Shown here in pieces: positions 1-5,897 of a stretch of DNA of 7,286 bases. Both the position numbers and the translations under genes were made by a program. The notes below the pieces were generated by a model that was given only the letters and a program-made list of their open reading frames with translations, ran no database searches and was not told the DNA's origin. Origin of the DNA: Alphaproteobacteria bacterium (GTDB lineage: Bacteria; Pseudomonadota; Alphaproteobacteria; Sphingomonadales; Sphingomonadaceae). Numbering within the stretch: the first letter of the stretch is position 1; each line of letters begins with the position of its first letter. Where the stretch lies: NCBI GenBank assembly GCA_005882415.1, contig VBAE01000130.1, forward strand, positions 1 through 7,286. The letters run 5' to 3'.

Positions 1-1469
1 CAGGGGGAGCTGAGGGGCGGCCGGACGTGTCGGTGGTGCCCGTGGACAGCTCGAACTCGCTGCTCCTGCGCGGCGACGCCGCCGCGGTGGCGCGGCTCGC
101 CCAAGTCGCCGAAGAACTCGACGTCCGCGCGGCAAACGGCACCGAAATCCGGGTCATCTTCCTCGAACATGCCGACGCCGCGCAATTGCTGCCGGTGCTC
201 CAGCTCCTGCTCGGCCAGCCGGTCACCCCGCCGCCGAGCCAGACGCCGCCGGTGCAGTCGACCAGCATGCGGCCGAATGCCGCTCCGACGTCCGCGCCTG
301 CGACCGCCGCAGCCGCCGCCAACATCGCCTCCGCCGGCTCCGGCGCCAGCGTGTTCGGCTATCGAAGCGCCCTCGTCACCCGCTTCGAAGGCGCCAACGC
401 CCTCGTCGTCGCCGCGCCGGTCGACGTCCAGCGCCAGATCGGCGAGGTCATCCGCCAGCTCGACACGCGCCGCGAGCAGGTGCTGGTCGAGGCGATCATC
501 GTCGAGATTTCCGACACGGCGGCGAAGCAGCTCGGCGTCCAGCTCCTCCTCTCCGGCCTCAAGGGCTCGAACATCCCCTTCGCCGTCACTAATTATTCCA
601 ACGCCTCGCCGAGCATGCTGAGCGTCGCCGGCGCGATCGCGGCGGACAAGGTGTCGCCCGGCTCCGATCTCGCCGACGATCTTCGCGACGCGGCGATCCG
701 CTCGGCGGTCGGGGCGACCGGCGGCATCGGCGGGATCGTGATCCGCAACAGCAACGCGATCTTCGGCGCCATCGTCAACGCGGTGAAATCGGACAGCCGC
801 TCGAACATCCTGTCGACGCCCTCGATCATGACCCTGGACAACCAGCAGGCGTCGATCCTGGTCGGCCAGGAAGTGCCGGTGACGACGGGCGAGGCGCTGA
901 GCCAGAATTTCGACAACCAGTTCCGCACCGTCCAGCGCCAGAATGTCGGGATCACGCTCGAGGTGAAGCCGCAGATCAACGCCGGCGGCGCGATCAAGCT
1001 CGAGCTCAGGCAGGAAGTGAGTTCGATCGCGGGGCCCATCTCGGCGGCGGCGTCCGACCTGATCCTCAACAAGCGCGAGATCAAGACGACGATCACCGTC
1101 GACGACGGCGAGATCGTCGGCATCGGCGGCCTTCTCGACGATAACGACCGCCGCACGCTCGAGAAGGTCCCCTTCCTCGGCGACATTCCGGTGCTCGGCA
1201 ATTTGTTCAAATCCCACGGCCGCTCCCGCGCCAAGACCAATCTCATGGTCTTCATCCGCCCGACTATCCTGCGCTCCGCAAGCGACGCCCGCACCATCGC
1301 CGAACGCCGCTACAATTACGTCCGCGATCAGCAATTGAGCCAGAACCCGAACAGGGAGCCGACTTTGGACGAACTGGTGCGGGATTATCTCGGGACCGTG
1401 CCGCCTGTGGTGGCGAAGCCGGGGGATGTTGTGGTCGCTCCCCCGGCGGATGGGGCGGTTCCGCAGTAG
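1..1469 (+). CDS. gspD: Type II secretion system secretin GspD, 5'-truncated by the window edge
   Basis: GspD forms the multimeric outer-membrane channel through which the type II system exports folded periplasmic proteins. The frame is open from base 3 with no stop upstream, so the GTG at 27 is not the real start; the signal peptide, N0 and N1 lie outside. Numbering from the codon at base 3 (488 residues visible), I see the end of an N2 domain (about 1-48, VDSSNSLLLRG), an N3 domain (about 49-155) interrupted by a Pro/Ala/Ser-rich loop at 73-116, and the secretin barrel from VLVEAIIVEI (160) to about 425. The barrel holds the SNILSTPSIMTLDN segment, the VGQEVPV element and the GspD signature at 369-402 (GEIVGIGGLL ... 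VPFLGDIPVLGNLF). The C-terminal tail is Pro/Val-rich. Pilus (PilQ) and type III secretins share the barrel, but the N2/N3 layout and the LDTRREQVLVEAIIVEI junction are GspD-like. No gspE follows, so this may be the last gsp gene of its cluster. Family call is very secure. Confidence 0.95.
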   Translation, partial: GGAEGRPDVSVVPVDSSNSLLLRGDAAAVARLAQVAEELDVRAANGTEIRVIFLEHADAAQLLPVLQLLLGQPVTPPPSQTPPVQSTSMRPNAAPTSAPATAAAAANIASAGSGASVFGYRSALVTRFEGANALVVAAPVDVQRQIGEVIRQLDTRREQVLVEAIIVEISDTAAKQLGVQLLLSGLKGSNIPFAVTNYSNASPSMLSVAGAIAADKVSPGSDLADDLRDAAIRSAVGATGGIGGIVIRNSNAIFGAIVNAVKSDSRSNILSTPSIMTLDNQQASILVGQEVPVTTGEALSQNFDNQFRTVQRQNVGITLEVKPQINAGGAIKLELRQEVSSIAGPISAAASDLILNKREIKTTITVDDGEIVGIGGLLDDNDRRTLEKVPFLGDIPVLGNLFKSHGRSRAKTNLMVFIRPTILRSASDARTIAERRYNYVRDQQLSQNPNREPTLDELVRDYLGTVPPVVAKPGDVVVAPPADGAVPQ

Positions 1470-1471
1470 CG

Positions 1472-1735
1472 ATGAAGAAGGGGCATGGCCTCGCACGGGC
1501 GGTGGCGCCGATGGGGCGGGACGAACTCGCCAATCTCCCCACCGGCGCGTTGCTCGCGCGGCTGAAGCGCCTGCGCTGGTGCGAGGATAGGCCGGATCAC
1601 AGCGACCTGCTGCCGGAGGAAATCGAGTCGGCGGGGGGCATGATCCTGTTCAAGACGGATGCGGCTTGGCGGTCTGCCTATGCCGAGGTGAAGGACGTGC
1701 TGGCCGGTCGGGAGCATGTGGCGAATAAGCCTTAG
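1472..1735 (+). CDS. Small conserved-looking hypothetical protein directly behind gspD (87 aa)
   Basis: I do not recognise a named domain. The gene starts 2 bases after the gspD stop, in a different frame, which suggests co-transcription and possibly translational coupling. The predicted product is small, soluble and basic-to-acidic mixed, with no signal peptide or membrane segment. The core reads DELANLPTGALLARLKRLRWCE, then LLPEEIESAGGMILFKTD, AAWRSAYAEVKDVLAGREHV; it looks like a compact helical protein. It resembles from memory short uncharacterised proteins of sphingomonads, but I cannot name a family. An in-frame ATG at 1511 (residue 14, MGRDELANLP) is an attractive alternative start, because the first 13 residues look less protein-like; neither start has a strong Shine-Dalgarno sequence. 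Its position suggests a role tied to the secretion cluster or simply an unrelated end-of-operon gene; function is unknown. Confidence 0.68.
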   Translation: MKKGHGLARAVAPMGRDELANLPTGALLARLKRLRWCEDRPDHSDLLPEEIESAGGMILFKTDAAWRSAYAEVKDVLAGREHVANKP

Positions 1736-1774
1736 AGGCTGATCCATGAGGCGGCGGGACCAAGCTTCGTAAAA

Positions 1775-1875
1775 CCGTGTTCATGGATGCCGGATCAAGT
1801 CCGGCATGACGGGTTGTGCGGGCGCCGTCGCCCCTTCCGTCGTCACCCCGGGCTTGACCGGGTCCATGAACACCG
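1775..1875. repeat. Inverted pair of ~36-bp intergenic repeat units between convergent genes
   Basis: Arm 1 (1775-1811) and the reverse complement of arm 2 (1841-1875) align with about 30 of 35 positions identical and two single-base gaps; both contain GTGTTCATGGA and TCAAG. Each arm also has its own small hairpin: GCCGGA-TCAAG-TCCGGC at 1789-1805 and CCCGG-GCTTGA-CCGGG at 1847-1862. The pair could therefore fold into one long imperfect stem with a 29-nt loop, or into two short ones. It fills most of the 172-bp gap between the end of the gspD unit (+) and the end of the telA operon (-), where a bidirectional terminator would be expected, but no T-run follows either stem. Units of this type (GTCATCCCGG...TTGA...CCGGG...CCATGAACAC) are, from memory, dispersed between genes in sphingomonads and related alphaproteobacteria, similar in style to REP elements. 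The rest of the gap (1736-1774, 1876-1907) shows only a short GGGG-TCG-CCCC hairpin abutting the stop of the next gene. Confidence 0.72.
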
Positions 1876-1907
1876 CCGTCCGGAGGTAGGCTCCAGCGGG
1901 GTCGCCC

Positions 1908-2645
1908 CTAACTCGGCCCGCCGTCCTTATAGCGGCTCTCGATGAAGCGCCCCTGGGTCTCGAACGCGTCGCGGTCGGTTTGGGCGAGGCGGGCGGCGAT
2001 GTCGTCGAGGGCTTCGCGGGCGGCGTCGAGGCTGGTGGCGAGGCGGTCGTCGACAGTGAGGCCGTCGCCGTCTTTTTCGCGCCGATAGTCCGCGGGCACG
2101 CGTTCGTAGCGGTCGAGGAGGTCGGGGAGGTGCTTGCCCATCAGCCGGCGTGCGTCCTGGGCGAGGGGGTCGAGCGCGTCGAGCTCGCCCAGGCGGGATT
2201 CGAGCAGCGGCAGCTGCGAGGCGATGGCGTCGGCGCGGCGGGCGGCGGGGGCGGGGAGGGCGTTGCGGCGCTGCTCCAGCATTCCCTCCAATTGCTGGAC
2301 GACGCGGGTGGTCGGCAGATCGTCGCTATAGGCGACCCGCTTCGGCACCGCGGGATTACCGCCCCAGACCGAGAAGAAGAGCAGGATGGCGAGCGTCAGG
2401 AACGACACGACGAACAGGCCGGTGAGGCCGATCGGCCCGACGATCTTCGCGAAAATCAGGGTCGCGACGATCAAGGCGGCAAGCGCCACGCCGATGTTCG
2501 CCAGCCGCTTACCCACCGACTTTGCCGCCCGCCCATAATAGCGTCTCCGCGCTGCGGAGTTGGTCGACGTGCGGCCGTCCCACCGCCCGACGACCTCGTC
2601 GAAGCGGGCGATGGCATCGTCGACGCTGCGCGGCGCCTGCGCCAT
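1908..2645 (-). CDS. XpaC-like two-pass membrane protein (5-bromo-4-chloroindolyl phosphate hydrolysis family)
   Basis: This is a 245-residue protein with a charged cytoplasmic N-terminus (1-48), two adjacent hydrophobic helices (about 51-70 and 72-92), and a long charged C-terminal helical region (about 105-240). The C-terminal part, with HLPDLLDRYERVP, then LDAAREALDDIAARL and DAFETQGRFIESRY, matches the pattern of the XpaC/halogen-hydrolase-like family: a ladder of Leu-rich amphipathic helices at the cytoplasmic face of the membrane. The family name comes from an indicator-dye phenotype in Bacillus and its biochemical activity is not established; I see no obvious hydrolase catalytic motif. 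The start codon lies 1 base after the telA stop, so the two genes are almost certainly co-transcribed and probably translationally coupled. B. subtilis pairs the same families as xpaC-yaaN, though in the opposite gene order. The membrane helices could anchor or recruit the soluble TelA partner; that is inference. Family assignment is moderately secure. Confidence 0.78.
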   Translation of the reverse strand: MAQAPRSVDDAIARFDEVVGRWDGRTSTNSAARRRYYGRAAKSVGKRLANIGVALAALIVATLIFAKIVGPIGLTGLFVVSFLTLAILLFFSVWGGNPAVPKRVAYSDDLPTTRVVQQLEGMLEQRRNALPAPAARRADAIASQLPLLESRLGELDALDPLAQDARRLMGKHLPDLLDRYERVPADYRREKDGDGLTVDDRLATSLDAAREALDDIAARLAQTDRDAFETQGRFIESRYKDGGPS

Positions 2646-2646
2646 G

Positions 2647-3849
2647 TCAGCGCTCGATCGGCGCCAGCAGCGGCGAGTTCGCAGCGCCTCCGCCGGCGGC
2701 GAGCCGGTTCTGCTCCACGCCTTCCGCCCGGGCGATATAGCCGCGGCTCTTCTCGACCTCGCTGGTCAGCGTGTTGACCGTCTGCTTCATGCTTCCCAGC
2801 GCCTCGAGCTTGAACTGGTCGATCATGTCCATCGTGTCGTAGATGTTCTGGAAGGCGCGCTGGAGGGTCTCGAGCGGAATGGTCGAGGAGGCCGCCTGGC
2901 GATGGATGTCGCCGGTCTGGCTCTTCAGCAGATTGCCGGTGGTGTCGATGATGTTGGCGGTGGTGGTGTTGAGCGCTGTGATCTGGTCGAGCACCAGCCG
3001 CTGGTTGGTCAGCGCCTGGGCGACGGTCACCGCGGTACGGAGCGCGGAGACGGTGGTGGTGGACGCGCGGTCGACGCCCTTCACCAGCTCGACATTGTTC
3101 TTCTTGACGAGGTCGAGGGCGAGATAGCCCTGCACCGTCACCGCCATCTGGGTGAGGAGATCGGTGGTGCGCTGGCGGGTGTAGAAGAGCGCGGTCTCGC
3201 GGATCGCCTTGGCCTTGGCCGGATCGGTCGCGTCCAGCTCGTTCGCTTTGTCCTCCAGCCGCTGGTCCATCACCTTGGAGATGTGGATCATCTGCTCGAG
3301 CGCGCCCATCGCCTTCCACAGGCCCTTCCGTTCAGTGTCGATGGCGGCGTTGTCCATCAGCAGCTCATCCTTGCCGGAGGCGAGGCTTCCCAGGATCTTC
3401 GAGATGTGGGTCTGGGACGACTGATATTTCTGGAAATAATTGCCCAGCTTGTTGCCGAACGGGATGATTCCGAGGATCTTGCGCGGGGTGGAGAGATTGC
3501 CCTGGCGGCCGGGATCGAGCGCCTCGACGGTGCGGCGGAGCTCGGTCAAATCCGCGCCGATGCCGGTGTCGCTGTCGATGGCTTTGACCGGCCGGTCGAG
3601 GAAGCGGTTGGAATGGCCGGCGGCCTCGGCGATCTGCTTGCGGCCCATATTGGTCAATTCGTCGACCTTGGCGCCGAATTCGGGCGAATTGGCGTCGGCC
3701 GCGACGAGCTCGCCGACGAACTTGTCGACAACCGTCTCGAGCTTCGACTTCACGCTGTCCTCGATCGGGACGAGGCCCGCCGCCTGCTCCGGAGCGACCG
3801 TCGCCAACGCCTCGGGCGCCTCCAGCTTCAGCTTCGTCTCGGTGGCCAT
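2647..3849 (-). CDS. telA: TelA family toxic anion resistance protein
   Basis: The 400-residue product is of normal length for TelA/KlaA/YaaN proteins. It has no signal peptide or membrane helix and is predicted almost wholly helical. The best family evidence is the C-terminal block at about 306-370: NLLKSQTGDIHRQAAS, STIPLETLQRAF, NIYDTMDMID, then QFKLEALGSMKQTVNTL. The central part contains FGNKLGNYFQKYQSSQTHI and the SGKDELLMDN segment typical of the family. The tail (about 385-400, Gly/Ala-rich) is weakly conserved. Family members were named for tellurite resistance on plasmid RK2 and have been tied to resistance to envelope-acting agents in Gram-positives, but the molecular activity is unknown. 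The start at 3849 is supported by a GGGAAGGGA Shine-Dalgarno sequence (3855-3863) five bases upstream. It is the first gene of an operon with the XpaC-like gene, and its promoter region faces that of a secreted deacetylase. Confidence 0.94.
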   Translation of the reverse strand: MATETKLKLEAPEALATVAPEQAAGLVPIEDSVKSKLETVVDKFVGELVAADANSPEFGAKVDELTNMGRKQIAEAAGHSNRFLDRPVKAIDSDTGIGADLTELRRTVEALDPGRQGNLSTPRKILGIIPFGNKLGNYFQKYQSSQTHISKILGSLASGKDELLMDNAAIDTERKGLWKAMGALEQMIHISKVMDQRLEDKANELDATDPAKAKAIRETALFYTRQRTTDLLTQMAVTVQGYLALDLVKKNNVELVKGVDRASTTTVSALRTAVTVAQALTNQRLVLDQITALNTTTANIIDTTGNLLKSQTGDIHRQAASSTIPLETLQRAFQNIYDTMDMIDQFKLEALGSMKQTVNTLTSEVEKSRGYIARAEGVEQNRLAAGGGAANSPLLAPIER

Positions 3850-3916
3850 TTCAGTCCCTTCCCGTCTGCCTCAGCGCGTAAATGGGGCAGGGGGGCTGCG
3901 GAGCGCAAGAGGAAAA

Positions 3917-3938
3917 CTGTATTATTTGCATAACACAG
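3917..3938. promoter_or_regulatory. AT-rich 22-bp dyad in the telA/deacetylase divergent promoter region
   Basis: CTGTATTAT (3917-3925), a TTGC centre, and ATAACACAG (3930-3938) form an inverted repeat with 8 of 9 arm positions matching. It is the only AT-rich stretch in an otherwise very GC-rich 138-bp gap. Because it is symmetric, each strand carries a -10-like hexamer pointing outward: TATTAT on + (3920-3925, five of six consensus positions) and TGTTAT on - (3930-3935). It may be an operator, a pair of overlapping divergent -10 elements, or both. No regulator gene for it is evident next door. Confidence 0.5.
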
Positions 3939-3958
3939 CGGGTTGGGGGCGGTTTGAA
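3930..3958 (-). promoter_or_regulatory. Candidate sigma-70-type promoter for the telA operon
   Basis: On the minus strand TTCAAA (3953-3958) is followed after 17 bases by TGTTAT (3930-3935). Each hexamer matches four of six consensus positions and the spacing is ideal. Transcription would start near 3923, giving a leader of about 75 nt before telA. The -10 hexamer lies inside the right arm of the 22-bp dyad, so a protein bound there would block it. The prediction is weak on sequence alone, since alphaproteobacterial promoters are poorly captured by the consensus. Confidence 0.35.
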
Positions 3959-3987
3959 ATGCGCGAAAATCCGGTAGAGCAGGGGCC

Positions 3988-4881
3988 ATGAAGCGCTTCC
4001 TCCTCCCGATCCTCGCCCTCCTCGCCGCCGCGCCCGCACCCGCGGCGCCGCCGCTGCAGATGGCGATCACCATGGACGATCTGCCGGTCCACGGGCCGCT
4101 TCCACCGGGCGAGACCCGGCTCGATGTGGCACGGCGCATCCTCAAGGCGCTGAGGGCGGCGCGGGTGCCGGAGGTGTACGGGTTCTTGAATGCCCATTGG
4201 CTGGAGAGCGAGCCGGAGACGGAGGCGGTGCTCCGCGAGTGGCGGCGGGCGGGCTATCCGCTCGGCAATCATGGCTGGTCGCACCAGGGGCTTGGGGCGC
4301 TGAGCGTCGCCGATTACGAGGCGGAGATCGCCCGCGACGAGCCTCTGCTGAAGCGGCTGGCCAATGGGAGCGACTGGCGCTGGTATCGCTATCCCTTCCT
4401 CGACGAAGGCGCCGACGCCGCCAAGCGGGCGGAGGTCCGGCGTTACCTCGCCTCGAACGGCTACCGCATCGCCCAGGTGACGATGAGCTATGGCGATTAT
4501 GAATATAACGAGGCCTATGCCCGCTGCCTTACCGCGCCCGACGCCGACGGGCTGAAGCGCCTCGAAGCCGGGTATATGGAGAGCGTCCGCTCGGCGGTCG
4601 ATTACGCCCGCGCGGCGTCACGGGCCGCCTACGGACGCGATATTCCCTACGTCCTCCTCACCCATATCAGCCCGATGAATGCGCGGATGTTCCCGAAGGT
4701 GCTGGCTTACTACAAGGCGCAGGGCTTCCGCTTCGTGACGCTCGCGCAGGCGGAGCGGGACCCGGCTTACCGCGCCGATGTCGATCCCACCTTGCCGCCA
4801 TCGCCGCCGGTGGCGACGGGCCCGCTGCCCAAGCGCTACGATCCCCGGCCACTGCTGGAGAGCGTCTGCCTCAAACCTTGA
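3988..4881 (+). CDS. Secreted polysaccharide deacetylase family protein (NodB-like fold)
   Basis: The 297-residue product begins with a clear Sec signal peptide (MKRFLLPILALLAAAPAPAA, cleavage near residue 19-20), so the mature enzyme should be periplasmic or secreted. The carbohydrate esterase family 4 motifs appear in order: TMDDLP (28-33; D30 as general base, D31 as metal ligand), HGWSH at 95-99 giving the two metal-binding histidines, RYPF (134-137), an aromatic/acidic SYGDYEYN segment, and LLTHI (223-227) with H226 as the motif-5 histidine. The metal triad is therefore complete and hydrolysis of an N- or O-acyl group on a glycan is likely; the substrate (peptidoglycan, exopolysaccharide or chitin-like) cannot be told. 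TMDDLP in place of TFDDGP marks an uncommon subgroup. The C-terminus is Pro-rich (about 270-290). A GGGG run lies just before the ATG. It is divergent from telA, and its last 11 bp overlap the 3' end of the convergent lysR gene. Confidence 0.88.
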   Translation: MKRFLLPILALLAAAPAPAAPPLQMAITMDDLPVHGPLPPGETRLDVARRILKALRAARVPEVYGFLNAHWLESEPETEAVLREWRRAGYPLGNHGWSHQGLGALSVADYEAEIARDEPLLKRLANGSDWRWYRYPFLDEGADAAKRAEVRRYLASNGYRIAQVTMSYGDYEYNEAYARCLTAPDADGLKRLEAGYMESVRSAVDYARAASRAAYGRDIPYVLLTHISPMNARMFPKVLAYYKAQGFRFVTLAQAERDPAYRADVDPTLPPSPPVATGPLPKRYDPRPLLESVCLKP

Positions 4882-5818
4882 TCAGCGTCGGATCGGCCGT
4901 CAGGCGCCGGGCCAGCTCGCTGAGGAACTCCAGGAACACCCCGACCTTGGGCGAAAGCGCCGTCCGCCCCGCGTAAAGCGCGTAGAGGGCCGGCGGATCG
5001 TGGAGCCGCCATTCCGGCAGCACCGGCACGATCTCGCCCCCGCGAAGCTCCTCCGCGGCGAAGAAAGCCGACATCGGCGCGATCGCGAGCCCGCGGCGGA
5101 CGAACTCCAGATTGAGCAGGGGATCGTTGCAGGCGAAGCGCCGCCAGACCGGCACCTTCACCCGTTCCTTGCCGCTGACCAGCTCCAGCGCAGGCGCGCC
5201 TTCCAGTGGGAAGCCGATCACCGCATGGTCGGCGAGCTCGTCGATCGTGGCGGGGAGGCCGCGGGCGGCGATGTAGCGGCGGCTCGCGACCAGGATGATG
5301 CCGATGTCGGTGATCTTGCGCGCGATCACTCCGCTATCCTCCAGCCAGCCCGAGCGGATCACCACGTCGAAGCCGTCCGAGACCGGGTTCAGAAGCCGGT
5401 CGGTGAGCTGCATCTGCAGGTCGATGTCCGGATAGCGGTCGAGGAATTCGGCGAGGAAGGGCCCGACGATGTGGCGCCCGATCATGTTCGGCGACGCGAT
5501 CCGGAGCAGGCCGGAGGGGTTCCCTTGGTAGGCGGCGACCTCGGCCTCGGCATTTTCGGCTTCCGCGACGAGGCTCAGGCAGTGGTCGTGGAAGGCGCGG
5601 CCGATCTCGGTCAGCGCGAGCTTGCGGGTGGTGCGCTCGACGAGGCGGGCGGAGAAGCCGGCCTCGAGCTTGGCGACGGCGCGGCTGACCGTGGATTTCG
5701 GCAGGCCGAGCGCGCGGGCGGCGGCCGAGATGGAGGCCAATTCGCCCACTTTGGCGAAGATCGCCATTTCCTGGAGGTGGCGGAGCGAGCGTTCCATTTC
5801 TGGAACGGTGTATCCCAT
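4871..5818 (-). CDS. LysR-type transcriptional regulator, likely controlling the divergent efflux genes
   Basis: This is a 315-residue LysR regulator with an N-terminal winged helix-turn-helix (about 15-75; recognition segment SISAAARALGLPKSTVSRAVAKLE, followed by LVERTTRKLALTEIG) and a C-terminal effector-binding domain from about 100 (LLRIASPNMIG to the FLEFLSELARRL end). The sequence style is that of the DmlR/AaeR/CrgA-like branch. Divergent transcription from an EmrA/EmrB-type exporter is the standard arrangement for a regulator of that exporter and of itself; the inducer is unknown. The start is uncertain: ATG at 5818 gives 315 aa, while ATG at 5797 (MERSLRHLQEM) gives 308 aa with an N-terminus closer to the family norm. 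Neither has a good Shine-Dalgarno sequence. A perfect palindrome spans the 5797 start. The stop codon lies inside the 3' end of the deacetylase gene. Confidence 0.93.
   Translation of the reverse strand: MGYTVPEMERSLRHLQEMAIFAKVGELASISAAARALGLPKSTVSRAVAKLEAGFSARLVERTTRKLALTEIGRAFHDHCLSLVAEAENAEAEVAAYQGNPSGLLRIASPNMIGRHIVGPFLAEFLDRYPDIDLQMQLTDRLLNPVSDGFDVVIRSGWLEDSGVIARKITDIGIILVASRRYIAARGLPATIDELADHAVIGFPLEGAPALELVSGKERVKVPVWRRFACNDPLLNLEFVRRGLAIAPMSAFFAAEELRGGEIVPVLPEWRLHDPPALYALYAGRTALSPKVGVFLEFLSELARRLTADPTLIKV
5790..5807. promoter_or_regulatory. Perfect 7-bp-arm palindrome, candidate LysR operator
   Basis: CGTTCCATTTCTGGAACG has 7-bp perfect arms around a TTTC centre. It sits at the 5' end of lysR, over the alternative ATG at 5797, and about 90 bp upstream of the EmrA-like start. 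A T-N11-A pattern of the LysR-box kind can be read in it (T5793, A5805), though not symmetrically placed. Binding here would fit autorepression together with activation of the divergent efflux operon. Symmetry is directly visible; function is inferred. Confidence 0.5.
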
Positions 5819-5836
5819 TTTGGGTGGCTACTGGAA
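5814..5836. promoter_or_regulatory. Second dyad and repeated half-site in the lysR/emrA-like gap
   Basis: CCCA-TTT-TGGG (5814-5824) is a shorter palindrome resembling the core CCATTTCTGG of the one at 5790-5807; the two centres are 20.5 bp apart, about two helical turns. CTGGAA recurs at 5831-5836, 31 bp (about three turns) from its copy at 5800-5805. This same-face spacing is what a tetrameric LysR protein binding several sites would use. The arms are short, so chance is a real alternative. Confidence 0.35.
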
Positions 5837-5880
5837 GGGTCTCTTGATCGCCATAGGGGAAGCGAACGAAATTAGGTTTC

Positions 5881-5888
5881 AGGAAGGA
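5881..5888 (+). promoter_or_regulatory. Strong Shine-Dalgarno sequence fixing the EmrA-like start
   Basis: AGGAAGGA lies 9 bases before the ATG at 5898. It decides this start over upstream in-frame ATG codons (the frame stays open back into lysR), all of which lack such a site and would add a non-family N-terminus. Confidence 0.75.
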
Positions 5889-5897
5889 ACGCATCTC

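Noticed and set aside
27..29. GTG at 27 as a true start of gspD.
   Set aside because: The frame is open to the window edge and codes for family-like residues before it; a complete GspD needs a signal peptide, N0 and N1 upstream.
240..350. The Pro/Ala/Ser-rich stretch of GspD as a frameshift or insertion.
   Set aside because: The frame stays intact on both sides and the stretch falls in the N3 loop, which is often variable and low in complexity in GspD proteins.
1789..1862. The repeat hairpins as classic intrinsic terminators for gspD's operon and the telA operon.
   Set aside because: Stems are only 5-6 bp and no U-tract follows on either strand. A role in termination is possible but not supported enough for a terminator call.
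2560..3933. A 457-codon open frame on the plus strand, antisense to telA.
   Set aside because: The product is a repetitive mix of Asp, Gly, Arg and Leu typical of a reverse-strand shadow; telA and the XpaC-like gene match families and have proper starts.
5622..5897. An N-terminal extension of the EmrA-like protein back to an ATG inside lysR.
   Set aside because: It would overlap lysR, has Arg/Ser/Ala-rich content foreign to the family, and the strong AGGAAGGA site marks the start at 5898.
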